Shown here: positions 7,666 through 16,169 of the stretch, piece by piece | How the letters are laid out: each line of letters begins with the position of its first letter | Position numbering within the stretch: position 1 is the stretch's first letter | Assembly (NCBI RefSeq): GCF_003933745.1 | Contig: NZ_RSEB01000001.1 | Location: 310,001-374,000 of the forward strand | Source of the DNA: Glycomyces terrestris | GTDB lineage: Bacteria; Actinomycetota; Actinomycetes; Mycobacteriales; Micromonosporaceae | Reading direction: 5' to 3' | Length of the DNA: 64,000 bases | The notes under the pieces: model-generated | The model's input: the letters and a program-made list of their open reading frames with translations, nothing else | The model's database searches: none | What the model was told of the DNA's origin: nothing | Made by a program: the position numbers and the translations under genes

Positions 7666-9480
7666 CTACGCCGGGGCGCGGCTGCCGGTGCCGCCGAGGG
7701 CGAGCCCGGCCTCGATGAGGACGCGCAGCTCGACCGAGGCGGCGGTCTTGGCCGCCTGCTTGGTCGGGCCGGTGCCTGCGGCGCTCACGGGCTCGCCGGT
7801 GGCGCGCAGGCGGCCGGCGCCGGTGCAGGTGAACACCCGCTCGTGCGAGGGGCCTTCGACGGCGAACTCCCAGGCCAGGTCCTCCAGGATGCCGCGGGCG
7901 GCGTAGATCTGGACGGCCTCGGCCGGGTTGACCGCGGCGTCGACCAGGAGCTTGCGGGGGACGTCGGCCCGGGGCCGGGCGTCGGCGTCCGCCGAGAGGT
8001 CCGGCAGGCCCGCGAGCGTCGCCGCGAGCGCCAGCGCGGCCTGGTTGCGGGCGTCCTTCTTGTTGCGCTGCAAGCGTTTCGGCGACTCGATGCGCTCGTC
8101 GCCGAAGGTGAGGGCGACCTGGGCGGAGAAGAGGGGGCTCTCGAAGCCGGGTTCGGCCTCGACGGTCCAGTGGACGTTGGTGTCGTTGCTGACGGGGCCG
8201 CCGAGGCGGTCCTGGAGGTAGACGTTGACGACGGACTGGGCCTGCTGGGGTTCGCGGGCGAGGCGGCGGTTCATGCGCTCGCGCAGGGGCTGGAAGTCGG
8301 CGGAGCCGTAGAGGTAGACGGAGGCGAACTCGCGCAGGAGGAGTTCGCGGGCGTCGAGGCGGCGGGCGGTGTCGGCGGCGAGGCCGGGCGGGGCGTCGCC
8401 GCGTTCGATCGCGTACTGGAGGACGCGCGCGAACTGCTTGTAGGGGAGGGCGGCGAAGTCGGCTGCCTGGATCTGGCGGGCGGTCTCGGCCTGGGCGCGC
8501 TGCTTGAAGAACTCGGCCTTGGCGCGGCGCTCGGCGTCGAGGCGGTCGTTGACGTGGGCGGCGGTGGCGGCGAGCTCCTCGGGCGTGTAGGGGCTGGGGC
8601 GGCCGAGGGCGGCGGCGAGGAGGATGCGCTGGGTGACCAGGTCGGGGTAGCGGCGGATGGGGCTGGTGGCGTGGGTGTAGACGGGGAGTTGGAGGCCGTG
8701 GTGGCCGTGGACGGTGGGGCCGTAGGTGGCGGCGCGGGAGACCATCTTCATGCGCGAGCGCAGCATCTCGAAGGCGGCGCCGTCGCCCGCGGCGGCGACG
8801 GCGTCGAGTTCGCCGCGCAGTTCGGCCGGGTCGCCGGCGACGGCGGCGAGGCGGTGGTTGCGGAAGAGGATGGGGAGGTCCTCGCGGACGGCCCAGGCGG
8901 CGATCTGCGCGTTCGCGGCGATCATGAACTCCTGCACGATGACGTAGCCGGAGTTGCGCTCGGCGGAGTCGAGGCGGACGATCTGGCCTTCCTCGTTGGT
9001 GGCGAAGCCGGAGAGGAGGTCGTAGAAGGCGAGCGCTCCCGCGTTGCGGCGGGCGGCGAGCATGGTCTGGGCGAAGCGGAGGGCGAGGGCGAGGGTGTCG
9101 TGGAGGGGGTGGGCGGGGTCGCCGGCGGCGGTGGCGGCCTCGGCGTGGGTCAGGGCCCAGGAGCGGGTGAGGCGGCCGGGGCCGAGTGCGGCGTGGAGGA
9201 CGCGGCCGGCGGCGTCGACGCGCAAGTGGACGGTGAAGGTGTCGCAGGCGCGGCCGGGTTCGAGGGAGGCGGCCTCGACGACGGGGGCGGGGAGCATGTG
9301 GCGGGTGTGGTCGGCGCGGTAGCGGGTGTGGACGCGGTCGCGCGCCTCGGCGTCGGTGGGGCCGCCGGCGCGCACGTGGTCGGCGGCGCGGGCGATGTGG
9401 ATCCAGGCGTCGTAGCCGTCGGGGAGGGGTTCGATCCAGATCGCGTCGTCGCGGTCGACGGTGGTGGCGGCGTCGATCAT
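7666..9480 (-). CDS. RNB-domain exoribonuclease with two C-terminal dsRNA-binding-like domains
   Basis: A 604-residue RNase II/RNB-superfamily 3'-5' exoribonuclease. The four Mg-binding aspartates of the RNB active site are present right at the N-terminus (D3, D9, D11 and D12 in MIDAATTVDRDDAIW), spaced as in E. coli RNase II D201, D207, D209 and D210. The catalytic domain runs to about residue 410. No cold-shock or S1 domain is evident. Instead residues about 416-495 and 518-590 each look like a dsRNA-binding motif, ending in the typical helix (NKKDARNQAALALAATL; TKQAAKTAASVELRVL). The ATG at 9480 has a GGCGGAG ribosome-binding site. It is the first gene of the tyrS operon. The dsRBD assignment is by eye. 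Confidence 0.85.
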   Translation of the reverse strand: MIDAATTVDRDDAIWIEPLPDGYDAWIHIARAADHVRAGGPTDAEARDRVHTRYRADHTRHMLPAPVVEAASLEPGRACDTFTVHLRVDAAGRVLHAALGPGRLTRSWALTHAEAATAAGDPAHPLHDTLALALRFAQTMLAARRNAGALAFYDLLSGFATNEEGQIVRLDSAERNSGYVIVQEFMIAANAQIAAWAVREDLPILFRNHRLAAVAGDPAELRGELDAVAAAGDGAAFEMLRSRMKMVSRAATYGPTVHGHHGLQLPVYTHATSPIRRYPDLVTQRILLAAALGRPSPYTPEELAATAAHVNDRLDAERRAKAEFFKQRAQAETARQIQAADFAALPYKQFARVLQYAIERGDAPPGLAADTARRLDARELLLREFASVYLYGSADFQPLRERMNRRLAREPQQAQSVVNVYLQDRLGGPVSNDTNVHWTVEAEPGFESPLFSAQVALTFGDERIESPKRLQRNKKDARNQAALALAATLAGLPDLSADADARPRADVPRKLLVDAAVNPAEAVQIYAARGILEDLAWEFAVEGPSHERVFTCTGAGRLRATGEPVSAAGTGPTKQAAKTAASVELRVLIEAGLALGGTGSRAPA

Positions 9481-9624
9481 GATGCCGCACTCCGCCGGGT
9501 TGTGCTCGGCCAACTGCGCTCCTTCAGGTCCGCCGCAATCGTAGCGGGAGCGACACGCAGCGCGCGCGGATGCACGGGGCCGGGCGTGCACGCGGCGGAC
9601 GCCCGGCCCTGATGGTCGGAGCGG

Positions 9625-10344
9625 CTAGGGGCGCAGGTCCCAGGTCTCAAGGCGTCCGCACATGCCCCACTTGCCGACGGCGTCGCCGGCGGAGCCGACG
9701 TGGGCGTCGCACAGGTGGGCCGCTTCGGCGCGGGCGAGGGCGTCGAGGTGGGCGCCGGTGGCGTCGGCCTGGGCCTTGGGGCCGTCGGCCCACAGGCGCC
9801 GCCAGGTGTCGGTGCGGTCGGCGACGATCCGGGCGGCGCGGTCCCACAGCGGCCTCATGGCGTCGGCGCCGTCCTTCTCGACGCGCTCGCGCAGGGCGAG
9901 GTAGCCCTCGACGGCGAGGTCGCGGCGGGTGCGGGTGGCGTCGCCGCGCTCGGCCTCGGTGAGGCCGGGCGCGGCGGGGGCGGTCGCGGCGGCGGCGTAG
10001 GCGTCGGGGTCGGCCAGGACCTCGTCGGGGAAGGTGAAGACGGCGTCCCCGGCCTCGGGGATGCCGGCGTTCTGCATGACCACGACGAGCTGGAGGTCGC
10101 CCGAGCCGTTGACGAGGCGGTGGACGGTCCCCGGCGTGAACCACAGGACGGTGCCGCGAGCGAGGTCGCGGCGTTCGTACCCGTCGCCCGAGAGCGTCTC
10201 GACCGCGCCGGTGCCGGCGGTGACGACGTAGCCCTCGGTCGAGGCGGTGTGCAGGTGCGGGGAGCCGCCGGCCTGCCCGTCGACGGTGGGCCAGTCGTAG
10301 ACCGAGACGAGGGAGACGGCGGTGCCGCCGGGGAATCCGCCCAC
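9625..10344 (-). CDS. cupin-domain protein of a carbohydrate operon
   Basis: A 239-residue protein with an N-terminal cupin barrel. The metal-binding motif 1 is in SPHLHTASTEGYVV and motif 2 in FTPGTVHRLVN. The C-terminal half is helical and of unknown role. It is the last gene after the PmoA-family gene, whose stop lies only 2 bp before the GTG start I prefer; an alternative start could lie a few codons further in. Cupins in such loci are often sugar isomerases, epimerases or sensors, but the sequence does not say which. Confidence 0.75.
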   Translation of the reverse strand: MGGFPGGTAVSLVSVYDWPTVDGQAGGSPHLHTASTEGYVVTAGTGAVETLSGDGYERRDLARGTVLWFTPGTVHRLVNGSGDLQLVVVMQNAGIPEAGDAVFTFPDEVLADPDAYAAAATAPAAPGLTEAERGDATRTRRDLAVEGYLALRERVEKDGADAMRPLWDRAARIVADRTDTWRRLWADGPKAQADATGAHLDALARAEAAHLCDAHVGSAGDAVGKWGMCGRLETWDLRP

Positions 10345-10346
10345 GC

Positions 10347-11282
10347 CTACGCCAGTTTCGCCAGTTCGGCGGCGGCGAGGGCGGCGGTCTTGGCGGCGCC
10401 GTCGACCCCGGTGTCGCCGTTGACGATCGCGACGGCGTGGCGGAGGGTCACGGTGTCGCCGGGGGCCATCGGGAGCTCGGTGTCGAAGAAGGGCGCGGGG
10501 CAGACCGCGGCGAAGGGGGTGGAGCGGACGAACCACTTGACGGGCGCGCCGGGGTTCTCCGGGTGGTCGGTGAAGACCAGGGTGGAGGCGGCGTCGACGG
10601 AGTCGTGCGCGCCGCGGAAGGCCATCCAGTCGCCGCGCACGCCCATGAGCTCGTCGCCGCCTTCGCCGTCGGCGGTGTAGACGCGGCCTTCGGTGAAGGA
10701 GCGCGGGCCGCGCCAGAAGAAGCCGCCGTAGCCGGCGTTCTCGCGGCCTTCGGTGGTCGGGCTGCCCATGACGACGGTGTCCTCGGTGTCGTTGGTGAAC
10801 GCGGTCGAGAACGAGAGTACCCAGGTGTCGTCGGACAGGACGGTGACTGCGAAGGCGCGGGTCTCGGAGAAGAAGTGGCGTCCGTCCTGGGTGATCCAGT
10901 CGAGGCGCTCGACGGTTTTGACGCCGTCCTCGTCGGCGGCGAGCTCGGTGAACTCCCGGTGGACCATGGAGCCGTCGTTCTTCTCGTCCACATAGCCCTT
11001 GCCGCGGCGGAAGGTGGCGCCTCCCCAGAAGTTCTCGGGGCCGGCGTTCGGCAGCGAGAGCGTGATGCCCTTGTGCCACACGTGGTCGTGGGGGCGGTAG
11101 AGGCTCACCTGGTGGCCGGCGAGGTCGCGCAGCGGCTCGAAGTAGGGGCGCGGGGACTCGAACTGGGCGTTGTCGGGACGGTAGACGTAGCGCAGGATCT
11201 CCAGCCCGCCTCCGGCGGCCGAAGGCGCGGTGCCTTCGGTGACCGAGAGGGCGGTGCCGTCGTCGTCGAGTTGCAGCGTCAT
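10347..11282 (-). CDS. PmoA-family (DUF6807-like) protein
   Basis: A 311-residue protein of the family annotated as methane oxygenase PmoA, a misleading name for soluble proteins found in bacterial sugar-degradation loci. Visible traits are the N-terminal beta-rich segment with RPYFEPLRDLAGHQVSLYRP followed by HDHVWHKGITLSL, where conserved histidines may bind metal, and the C-terminal DHPENPGAPVKWFVR. No signal peptide. The ATG at 11282 fits the family N-terminus. It sits between a Gfo/Idh/MocA gene and the cupin gene, an association typical of catabolism of plant-derived glycosides. Confidence 0.8.
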   Translation of the reverse strand: MTLQLDDDGTALSVTEGTAPSAAGGGLEILRYVYRPDNAQFESPRPYFEPLRDLAGHQVSLYRPHDHVWHKGITLSLPNAGPENFWGGATFRRGKGYVDEKNDGSMVHREFTELAADEDGVKTVERLDWITQDGRHFFSETRAFAVTVLSDDTWVLSFSTAFTNDTEDTVVMGSPTTEGRENAGYGGFFWRGPRSFTEGRVYTADGEGGDELMGVRGDWMAFRGAHDSVDAASTLVFTDHPENPGAPVKWFVRSTPFAAVCPAPFFDTELPMAPGDTVTLRHAVAIVNGDTGVDGAAKTAALAAAELAKLA

Positions 11283-11317
11283 CGATGTCTCTCCACTGTG
11301 TCTGGTCGGTGGCTCGG

Positions 11318-12415
11318 TCACTTGAGGTCGGGCCAGGGCGTGCCGGACCCGTTCATGCGCTGGTAGAACGGCGAGGTGGGGTCGATGTCGCCGGCCCGCA
11401 CCCGCTTGCCGGTGAACGCCGAGGCGTAGATCGCGGCGAGCAGTTCGAGGGTGCGGCGGGCCTCCTCGATCGGGACGGGCGGGGCGGTCCCGCCGTCGAG
11501 GGCGTCGGCGATGAGCTTGAACTGGGCGCCGTGGCCGGAGGACTGGCCGCGGGGCTCGCCGGCCCAGGCGCGCAGGACGTCGTCGGCGGCGCTCTCGATC
11601 GGGTGGACGGTCCAGTTGTCGTCGCCGTAGCCGTAGAGGTGGTCGAGCTCGACGGTGGCGGTGTCGAAGTCGAGGCGGATCTGGGAGACCTCGCGGGGCG
11701 AGAGCAGCGAGTTGGTGATGACGACCGACGCGCCCGACTCGAGGGTGACGATCGCGTGCGAGACGTCCTCGGTGTTGGTCGTGCGGCGGTGGCGGTGCGC
11801 GGTGGCAACCACTTCGGACCAGGGGCCGACCATCGACAGGAGGGTGTCGATCTGGTGGATGCCGTGGCCCATGGTGGGGCCGCCGCCTTCGGTCTCCCAG
11901 CGGCCGCGCCACTCGACGGCGAAGTACTCCTCGGGCCGGAACCACAGGGTGTCGCACTTGGCGACGGCGAGGCGGCCGAGGACGCCGGAGGCGGTCATGT
12001 CGCGCACGCGCTGGGCCGCGGAGCCGAAGCGGTGCTGGGAGATGACGGCGAAGTCGGCGCTGGAGGCGGCCGCGGCGGCGGCGACCCGGTCGAACTCCTC
12101 CAGGCTCAGGGCCGGGGGCTTCTCGCACACGACGCCGACGCCGGCCTCGAGGGCGGCGATGGCGCCGGGGGCGTGGGCGACCGGCGGGGTGCACAGGTCG
12201 ACCAGGTCGAGCTCCTCGCTCGCGAGCAGCTCCTCGATCGAGGCGTAGCCGCGCGCGACGCCGAACTTGTCCTTGAACGCGTCCAGCCGGGCGGTGTCGG
12301 GGTCGACGGCGGCGACGAGCTCGATGCGGCCCGGCACGTGCTTGCGCAGCTCGTCGGCGTGCAGGTGGGCGATGCCGCCGGTGCCGACGACGGCGAGGCG
12401 GTAGGGGGAGGACAC
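11318..12415 (-). CDS. Gfo/Idh/MocA family oxidoreductase
   Basis: A 365-residue NAD(P)-dependent sugar oxidoreductase. The Rossmann motif GTGGIAHLHADEL is near residue 11, the conserved dinucleotide/substrate loop VCEKPPALS near residue 98, and the catalytic-domain signature GGGPTMGHGIHQIDTL near 180 (the His pair is typical). The GTG start lies 6 bp after an AAGGAG ribosome-binding site. A LacI-type operator lies 27 bp upstream of the start. It probably oxidises or epimerises the sugar released by the GH3 enzyme encoded just upstream; the exact substrate is unknown. Confidence 0.87.
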   Translation of the reverse strand: MSSPYRLAVVGTGGIAHLHADELRKHVPGRIELVAAVDPDTARLDAFKDKFGVARGYASIEELLASEELDLVDLCTPPVAHAPGAIAALEAGVGVVCEKPPALSLEEFDRVAAAAAASSADFAVISQHRFGSAAQRVRDMTASGVLGRLAVAKCDTLWFRPEEYFAVEWRGRWETEGGGPTMGHGIHQIDTLLSMVGPWSEVVATAHRHRRTTNTEDVSHAIVTLESGASVVITNSLLSPREVSQIRLDFDTATVELDHLYGYGDDNWTVHPIESAADDVLRAWAGEPRGQSSGHGAQFKLIADALDGGTAPPVPIEEARRTLELLAAIYASAFTGKRVRAGDIDPTSPFYQRMNGSGTPWPDLK

Positions 12416-12441
12416 AGGGGACTCCTTCAGCACGGAGATTC

Positions 12442-12455
12442 GGTAAACGTTTTCC
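12442..12455. promoter_or_regulatory. LacI-type operator upstream of the oxidoreductase operon
   Basis: GGTAAACGTTTTCC is a palindrome with one mismatched pair and the central CG step typical of LacI-family operators. It lies between the GH3 stop and the oxidoreductase start, so it would let the LacI regulator encoded at 15058 repress the distal genes separately. Confidence 0.6.
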
Positions 12456-12471
12456 AGCGTCGCTGGCAATA

Positions 12472-14787
12472 CTAGCCGACGACGCCCTTGACGGTGACCT
12501 GGGTCGCCAGCGCGCGGGTGCCGGGCTCGATGCGGCGCTCGCCGGTGACCTCGACGGCCAGGGCCGCGGCGGTGTCCGCGGCGGAGCGGCCCAGGCGCAG
12601 CTCGAGGGCGCCGGCCTCCACGGTCCACTGCCCGTCGAGGCCGATGAACGCGGCGAGGTCGACCGGCACCGCGAAGCGGGCCCGCGCGGCCGCGCCGGGG
12701 GCCAGGGGGACGCGGGCGAAGCCGATCAGGCGCTGCACGGGCCGCACGGTGGAGGCGACGGGGTCGTGGAGGTACAGCTGCACGACCTCGGTGCCCTCGC
12801 GCTCGCCGGTGTTGCGCACGTCCACGGCGAGCTCGATCGTCCCTTCCGGACCGACCTCGGGGCCCGAGAGCAGTTCGGGCTCGCCCCAGGTGAACTCGGT
12901 GTACGTCAGGCCGTGGCCGAACGGGTAGCGCGCCGTGGGGTCCACCGAGGACACCTCGGAGCGGCGGGCCAGCTGCGGGCCGAGGTAGGTCGCCGGCGGC
13001 GAGTCGCGGCGGGCCGGGACGCCGACCGGCAGGCGGCCCTCGGGCGCGGCGGCGCCGGTGAGGATCGCGGAGATCGCGCCCGCGCCCTCCTCGCCGGGCA
13101 GGAACGCCTGGAGGACGGCCGCGGCCCGCTCGGGGGCGGTGCCGAGGGCGTAGGGGCGACCGGAGATGACGACGACGACCGTGGGGGTGCCGGAGTCGAG
13201 CACGGCCTCGAGCAGTTCGCCCTGGCGTCCGGGCAGGGCGTGGTCGGGGGCGTCGCAGCCCTCGCCGGAGGTGCCGCGCCCGAACAGGCTGGAGCGGTCG
13301 CCGACGGCGACGACCGCGAGGTCGGCGGCGGCGGCCGCGTTCGCGGCGGCGGCGATCTCGGCGTCGGTGGCGTCCAGGACCCAGCCGCCGGCCACGTGCT
13401 CGATCCGCGCGCCGGGCAGGTCGGCCGCGAGGCGGTCGGCGAGGGTCGCGATGGCGACGCCGGTGTCGACCTCGGGGTAGGGCTCGCCGCTGGCGGGGTC
13501 GTACCGCATGTGGTGGTTGGGGAAGGAGTAGCAGCCGAGCATCGCGGCCCGGTCGTCGGCGACGGGGCCGAGGAGCGCGACGCGGGCGGGGGCCTCGGTC
13601 AGCGGCAGGGTGCCGTCGTTGGACAGCAACACGATCGACTTGCGGGCGGCCTCGGCGGCCAGCGCGCGGGCGGCGGGCGGGTCGAGGTCGACCGTCTCGG
13701 GCGCGGGGGGCAGCTCGTCGAGGAGGCCGAGCTCGATCTTCTGGGCGAGGACGCGTTCGACGGCGCGGTCGAGGACCTTCTCCTCGACGGCGCCGTCTGC
13801 GACGGCGGCGCGCAGGGGCTCGCCGAAGCAGTCGGCGCCCGGGAGCTCGACGTCGACGCCGGCGTTCAGGGCGAGCGCGGCGGCGGCGGAGCGGTCGGCG
13901 GCGACGCCGTGGAGGGAGTTGAGGAAGTTGACGGCGAAGTAGTCGGCGACGACGGTGCCCTCGAAGCCCCACTCCTCGCGGAGGGTGCCGGTGACGAGGC
14001 GGAGGTTGGCGTGGGAGGGGACGCCGTCGTTGGCGGCGTAGGAGGGCATGACGGACTTGGCGCGGCCGAGGCGCACGGCCATCTCGAAGGGGGTCAGGTA
14101 GGTCTCGCCGAACTGCCTGGGGCCCAAGTAGACCGGGCCGAAGTTGCGGGCGGCGTGGGAGGCGGAGTAGCCGGCGAAGTGCTTGACGGTGGCGACGACG
14201 CCGGCGTCCTGGAGGCCGGTGACGTAGGCGGTGCCGAGGACGCCGGTGAGGTAGGGGTCCTCGCCGATGGTCTCCTCGGTGCGGCCCCAGCGGGAGTCGG
14301 CGACGACGTCGAGGACGGGGGCGAGGCCCTGGTGGATGCCGACCGAGCGCATGGTGGCGCCGATCTGGCCGGCGATGGCGGCGACGAGGTCGGGGTCGAA
14401 GGTGGCGCCCCAGGCGAGGGCGGTGGGGAAGACGGTGGCGCCGTAGGCCATGAAGCCGGCGAGGCATTCGTCGTGGGCGACGGCGGCGATCCCGAAGCGG
14501 CTGGAGGAGCGGATCTGGTCCTGGAGGGCGGCGAGGCGGGCGGCGCCGGCGGCGGGGTCGACGCGGGCCGAGCCGAAGGGGCGGGTGAGCTGGCCGAGTC
14601 CGTGGGCGAGGGCGTCGTCGCCGGCGGTGCCGCCGGTCTGCTCGCTCTGGTGGGGGGCCATGTCGCCGGCGTCGGCCTCGACGCCGCGCCACAGGCTCGA
14701 CAGCTGCGCGCACTTCTCTTCGAGTGTCATCCGCTTGACCAGTCCGGCGGCGCGTTCGGCCGCTTCGACGGGGGTGTCGGTGTCCAT
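12472..14787 (-). CDS. glycoside hydrolase family 3 beta-glycosidase
   Basis: A 771-residue cytoplasmic GH3 enzyme (no signal peptide), of the beta-glucosidase/beta-xylosidase type. The N-terminal TIM barrel carries GRTEETIGEDPYLTG and KHFAGYSA, and the nucleophile aspartate is in VVADYFAVNFL. The C-terminal part has the alpha/beta sandwich (KSIVLLSNDGTLPL; GRGTSGEGCD) and a fibronectin-III-like end. The ATG at 14787 is preceded by GGAG and starts where GH3 homology begins. It heads a minus-strand group with the oxidoreductase, PmoA and cupin genes. Likely substrates are imported oligosaccharides; glucose or xylose specificity cannot be settled by eye. Confidence 0.9.
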   Translation of the reverse strand: MDTDTPVEAAERAAGLVKRMTLEEKCAQLSSLWRGVEADAGDMAPHQSEQTGGTAGDDALAHGLGQLTRPFGSARVDPAAGAARLAALQDQIRSSSRFGIAAVAHDECLAGFMAYGATVFPTALAWGATFDPDLVAAIAGQIGATMRSVGIHQGLAPVLDVVADSRWGRTEETIGEDPYLTGVLGTAYVTGLQDAGVVATVKHFAGYSASHAARNFGPVYLGPRQFGETYLTPFEMAVRLGRAKSVMPSYAANDGVPSHANLRLVTGTLREEWGFEGTVVADYFAVNFLNSLHGVAADRSAAAALALNAGVDVELPGADCFGEPLRAAVADGAVEEKVLDRAVERVLAQKIELGLLDELPPAPETVDLDPPAARALAAEAARKSIVLLSNDGTLPLTEAPARVALLGPVADDRAAMLGCYSFPNHHMRYDPASGEPYPEVDTGVAIATLADRLAADLPGARIEHVAGGWVLDATDAEIAAAANAAAAADLAVVAVGDRSSLFGRGTSGEGCDAPDHALPGRQGELLEAVLDSGTPTVVVVISGRPYALGTAPERAAAVLQAFLPGEEGAGAISAILTGAAAPEGRLPVGVPARRDSPPATYLGPQLARRSEVSSVDPTARYPFGHGLTYTEFTWGEPELLSGPEVGPEGTIELAVDVRNTGEREGTEVVQLYLHDPVASTVRPVQRLIGFARVPLAPGAAARARFAVPVDLAAFIGLDGQWTVEAGALELRLGRSAADTAAALAVEVTGERRIEPGTRALATQVTVKGVVG

Positions 14788-14842
14788 GCTGCTCCACTCA
14801 AACGGCCCGCCGCGCGCCGAGGGCGGCTCGTTCTGGGCCGAT

Positions 14843-14855
14843 AGTTTCTGAAACT
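14843..14855. promoter_or_regulatory. inverted repeat in the GH3 promoter, probable LacI-type operator
   Basis: AGTTTCTGAAACT is a perfect 6-bp inverted repeat around one base. On the coding strand it is followed within the next 20 bp upstream by GAAAACG, also seen in the operator at 12442. Its position, 56 bp upstream of the GH3 start, suits repression. Confidence 0.5.
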
Positions 14856-14969
14856 TTTCTGATCGTTTTCGATGCAGGTTCGCACACCATAACATTGATG
14901 ACGGCTCAGTTCTAGCGTCAATCCTGCGCTTGCATGCGTTTGCCCAGGGCCTGGATTGCAGCCCTCGTA

Positions 14970-14982
14970 CCGAAACTTTCGG
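14970..14982. promoter_or_regulatory. inverted repeat upstream of the LacI gene, probable auto-operator
   Basis: CCGAAACTTTCGG is a perfect 6-bp inverted repeat around one base. It shares the GAAACTTT core with the GH3 promoter site. It lies about 75 bp before the lacI-type start, which suggests autoregulation. Confidence 0.5.
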
Positions 14983-15057
14983 GGACGCTCCGGGAGCCGG
15001 GGAGGCGCGCTATAGGATGTGCAAGCGAACCGTTGTGATCAGACCAGGAGAAGACCC

Positions 15058-16077
15058 TTGAGCGAAGCCGAACACGGGCGGATCACCATCCGCGCCATCG
15101 CCGACGAGGCCGGCGTCAGCGTGCCGACCGTGTCACGCGTCATCAACGGCCGCTCCGACGTCGCCCCCGAGACCCGCCGACGCGTCGAGGAGCTGCTGAA
15201 CGAGCGCGGCTACCAGCGCCGCCGCTCCACCCGCACGCCGAGCCGCGCGCGCCTGGTCGACCTGGTGTTCAACGAGCTGGACAGCCCGTGGGCGGTGGAG
15301 ATCATCCGCGGCGTCGAGGACGCGGCCCACGCCGCCGGCGTCGGCACGGTCGTCTCGGCCGTCCACCGCCGCCGCGCCTCCACCGAGCAGTGGCTCGACA
15401 ACCTCCGCACCCGCGCCTCCGACGGCGTCATCCTCGTCGTCTCCCAGCTCGCGTCCCCGATCCTGGAGCAGCTGCGCCACCTCGGCGTGCCGATGGTGGT
15501 CCTCGACCCCTCGGGCGGGCCCACGATGGACGCCCCCGCGATCGGCGCCACCAACTGGGCCGGGGGCCTCGCGGCCACCGAGCACCTGATCTCCCTGGGC
15601 CACCGCCGGATCGGGTTCATCCACGGCCCCAAGCAGGTCCTGTGCTCGCGGGCCCGCTTCGACGGCTACCGCGCGGCCCTGGAGGCCGCGGACATCGAGT
15701 TCGACCCGGCCCTGGTCTACGACGGGGACTTCTACCACCAGTCGGGCTTCGACGCCGCCAACGCCCTCATGCGCCTCGACCGCCCCCCGACGGCGATCTT
15801 CGCCTCCTCCGACCAGATGGCCTTCGGCGCCTACGAGGCGATCCGCCAGGCCGGCCGGCGCATCCCCGAGCACGTCAGCATCGTCGGCTTCGACGACCTC
15901 CCCGAGTCGCGCTGGACCTCCCCGCCCCTGACCACGGTCCGCCAGCCCCTCGCCGAGATGGGCGCCCTCGCCGCCCGCACCGTCCTGGAGATGGCCGCCG
16001 GCAACGAGATCGACTCCCCCCGCCTCGAACTCGCCACCGAACTCGTCGTCCGCGAGTCCACCGCCGCCCTCGCCTGA
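15058..16077 (+). CDS. LacI family transcriptional regulator
   Basis: A 339-residue repressor. The N-terminal helix-turn-helix and hinge are clear (TIRAIADEAGVSVPTVSRVING, residues about 8-30), followed by a periplasmic-binding-like ligand domain with typical LacI landmarks (LGHRRIGFIHGP; PTAIFASSDQMAFGA; VSIVGFDDLPESRW). I choose the TTG at 15058 because AGGAG lies 8 bp upstream; a GTG at 15019 would add 13 residues. It is divergent from the GH3 operon, and the shared inverted repeats indicate that it controls that operon in response to a sugar. A short GC hairpin near 16090-16106 may end its transcript. Confidence 0.9.
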   Translation: MSEAEHGRITIRAIADEAGVSVPTVSRVINGRSDVAPETRRRVEELLNERGYQRRRSTRTPSRARLVDLVFNELDSPWAVEIIRGVEDAAHAAGVGTVVSAVHRRRASTEQWLDNLRTRASDGVILVVSQLASPILEQLRHLGVPMVVLDPSGGPTMDAPAIGATNWAGGLAATEHLISLGHRRIGFIHGPKQVLCSRARFDGYRAALEAADIEFDPALVYDGDFYHQSGFDAANALMRLDRPPTAIFASSDQMAFGAYEAIRQAGRRIPEHVSIVGFDDLPESRWTSPPLTTVRQPLAEMGALAARTVLEMAAGNEIDSPRLELATELVVRESTAALA

Positions 16078-16169
16078 GCGGCCCCCGAATCACCGCCGGG
16101 CGGTGAACCGGTCCGGCACGGGTCCGGCGGCCGGGCGCGGCCGACGCACGCGGGAGCGCCCCCGAGGGT

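Noticed and set aside
6347..9490. 1047-codon minus-strand frame covering tyrS and the RNB gene
   Set aside because: Only its last 418 codons (TyrS) are real; the Arg/Pro-rich upstream part is the wrong frame of the RNB gene.
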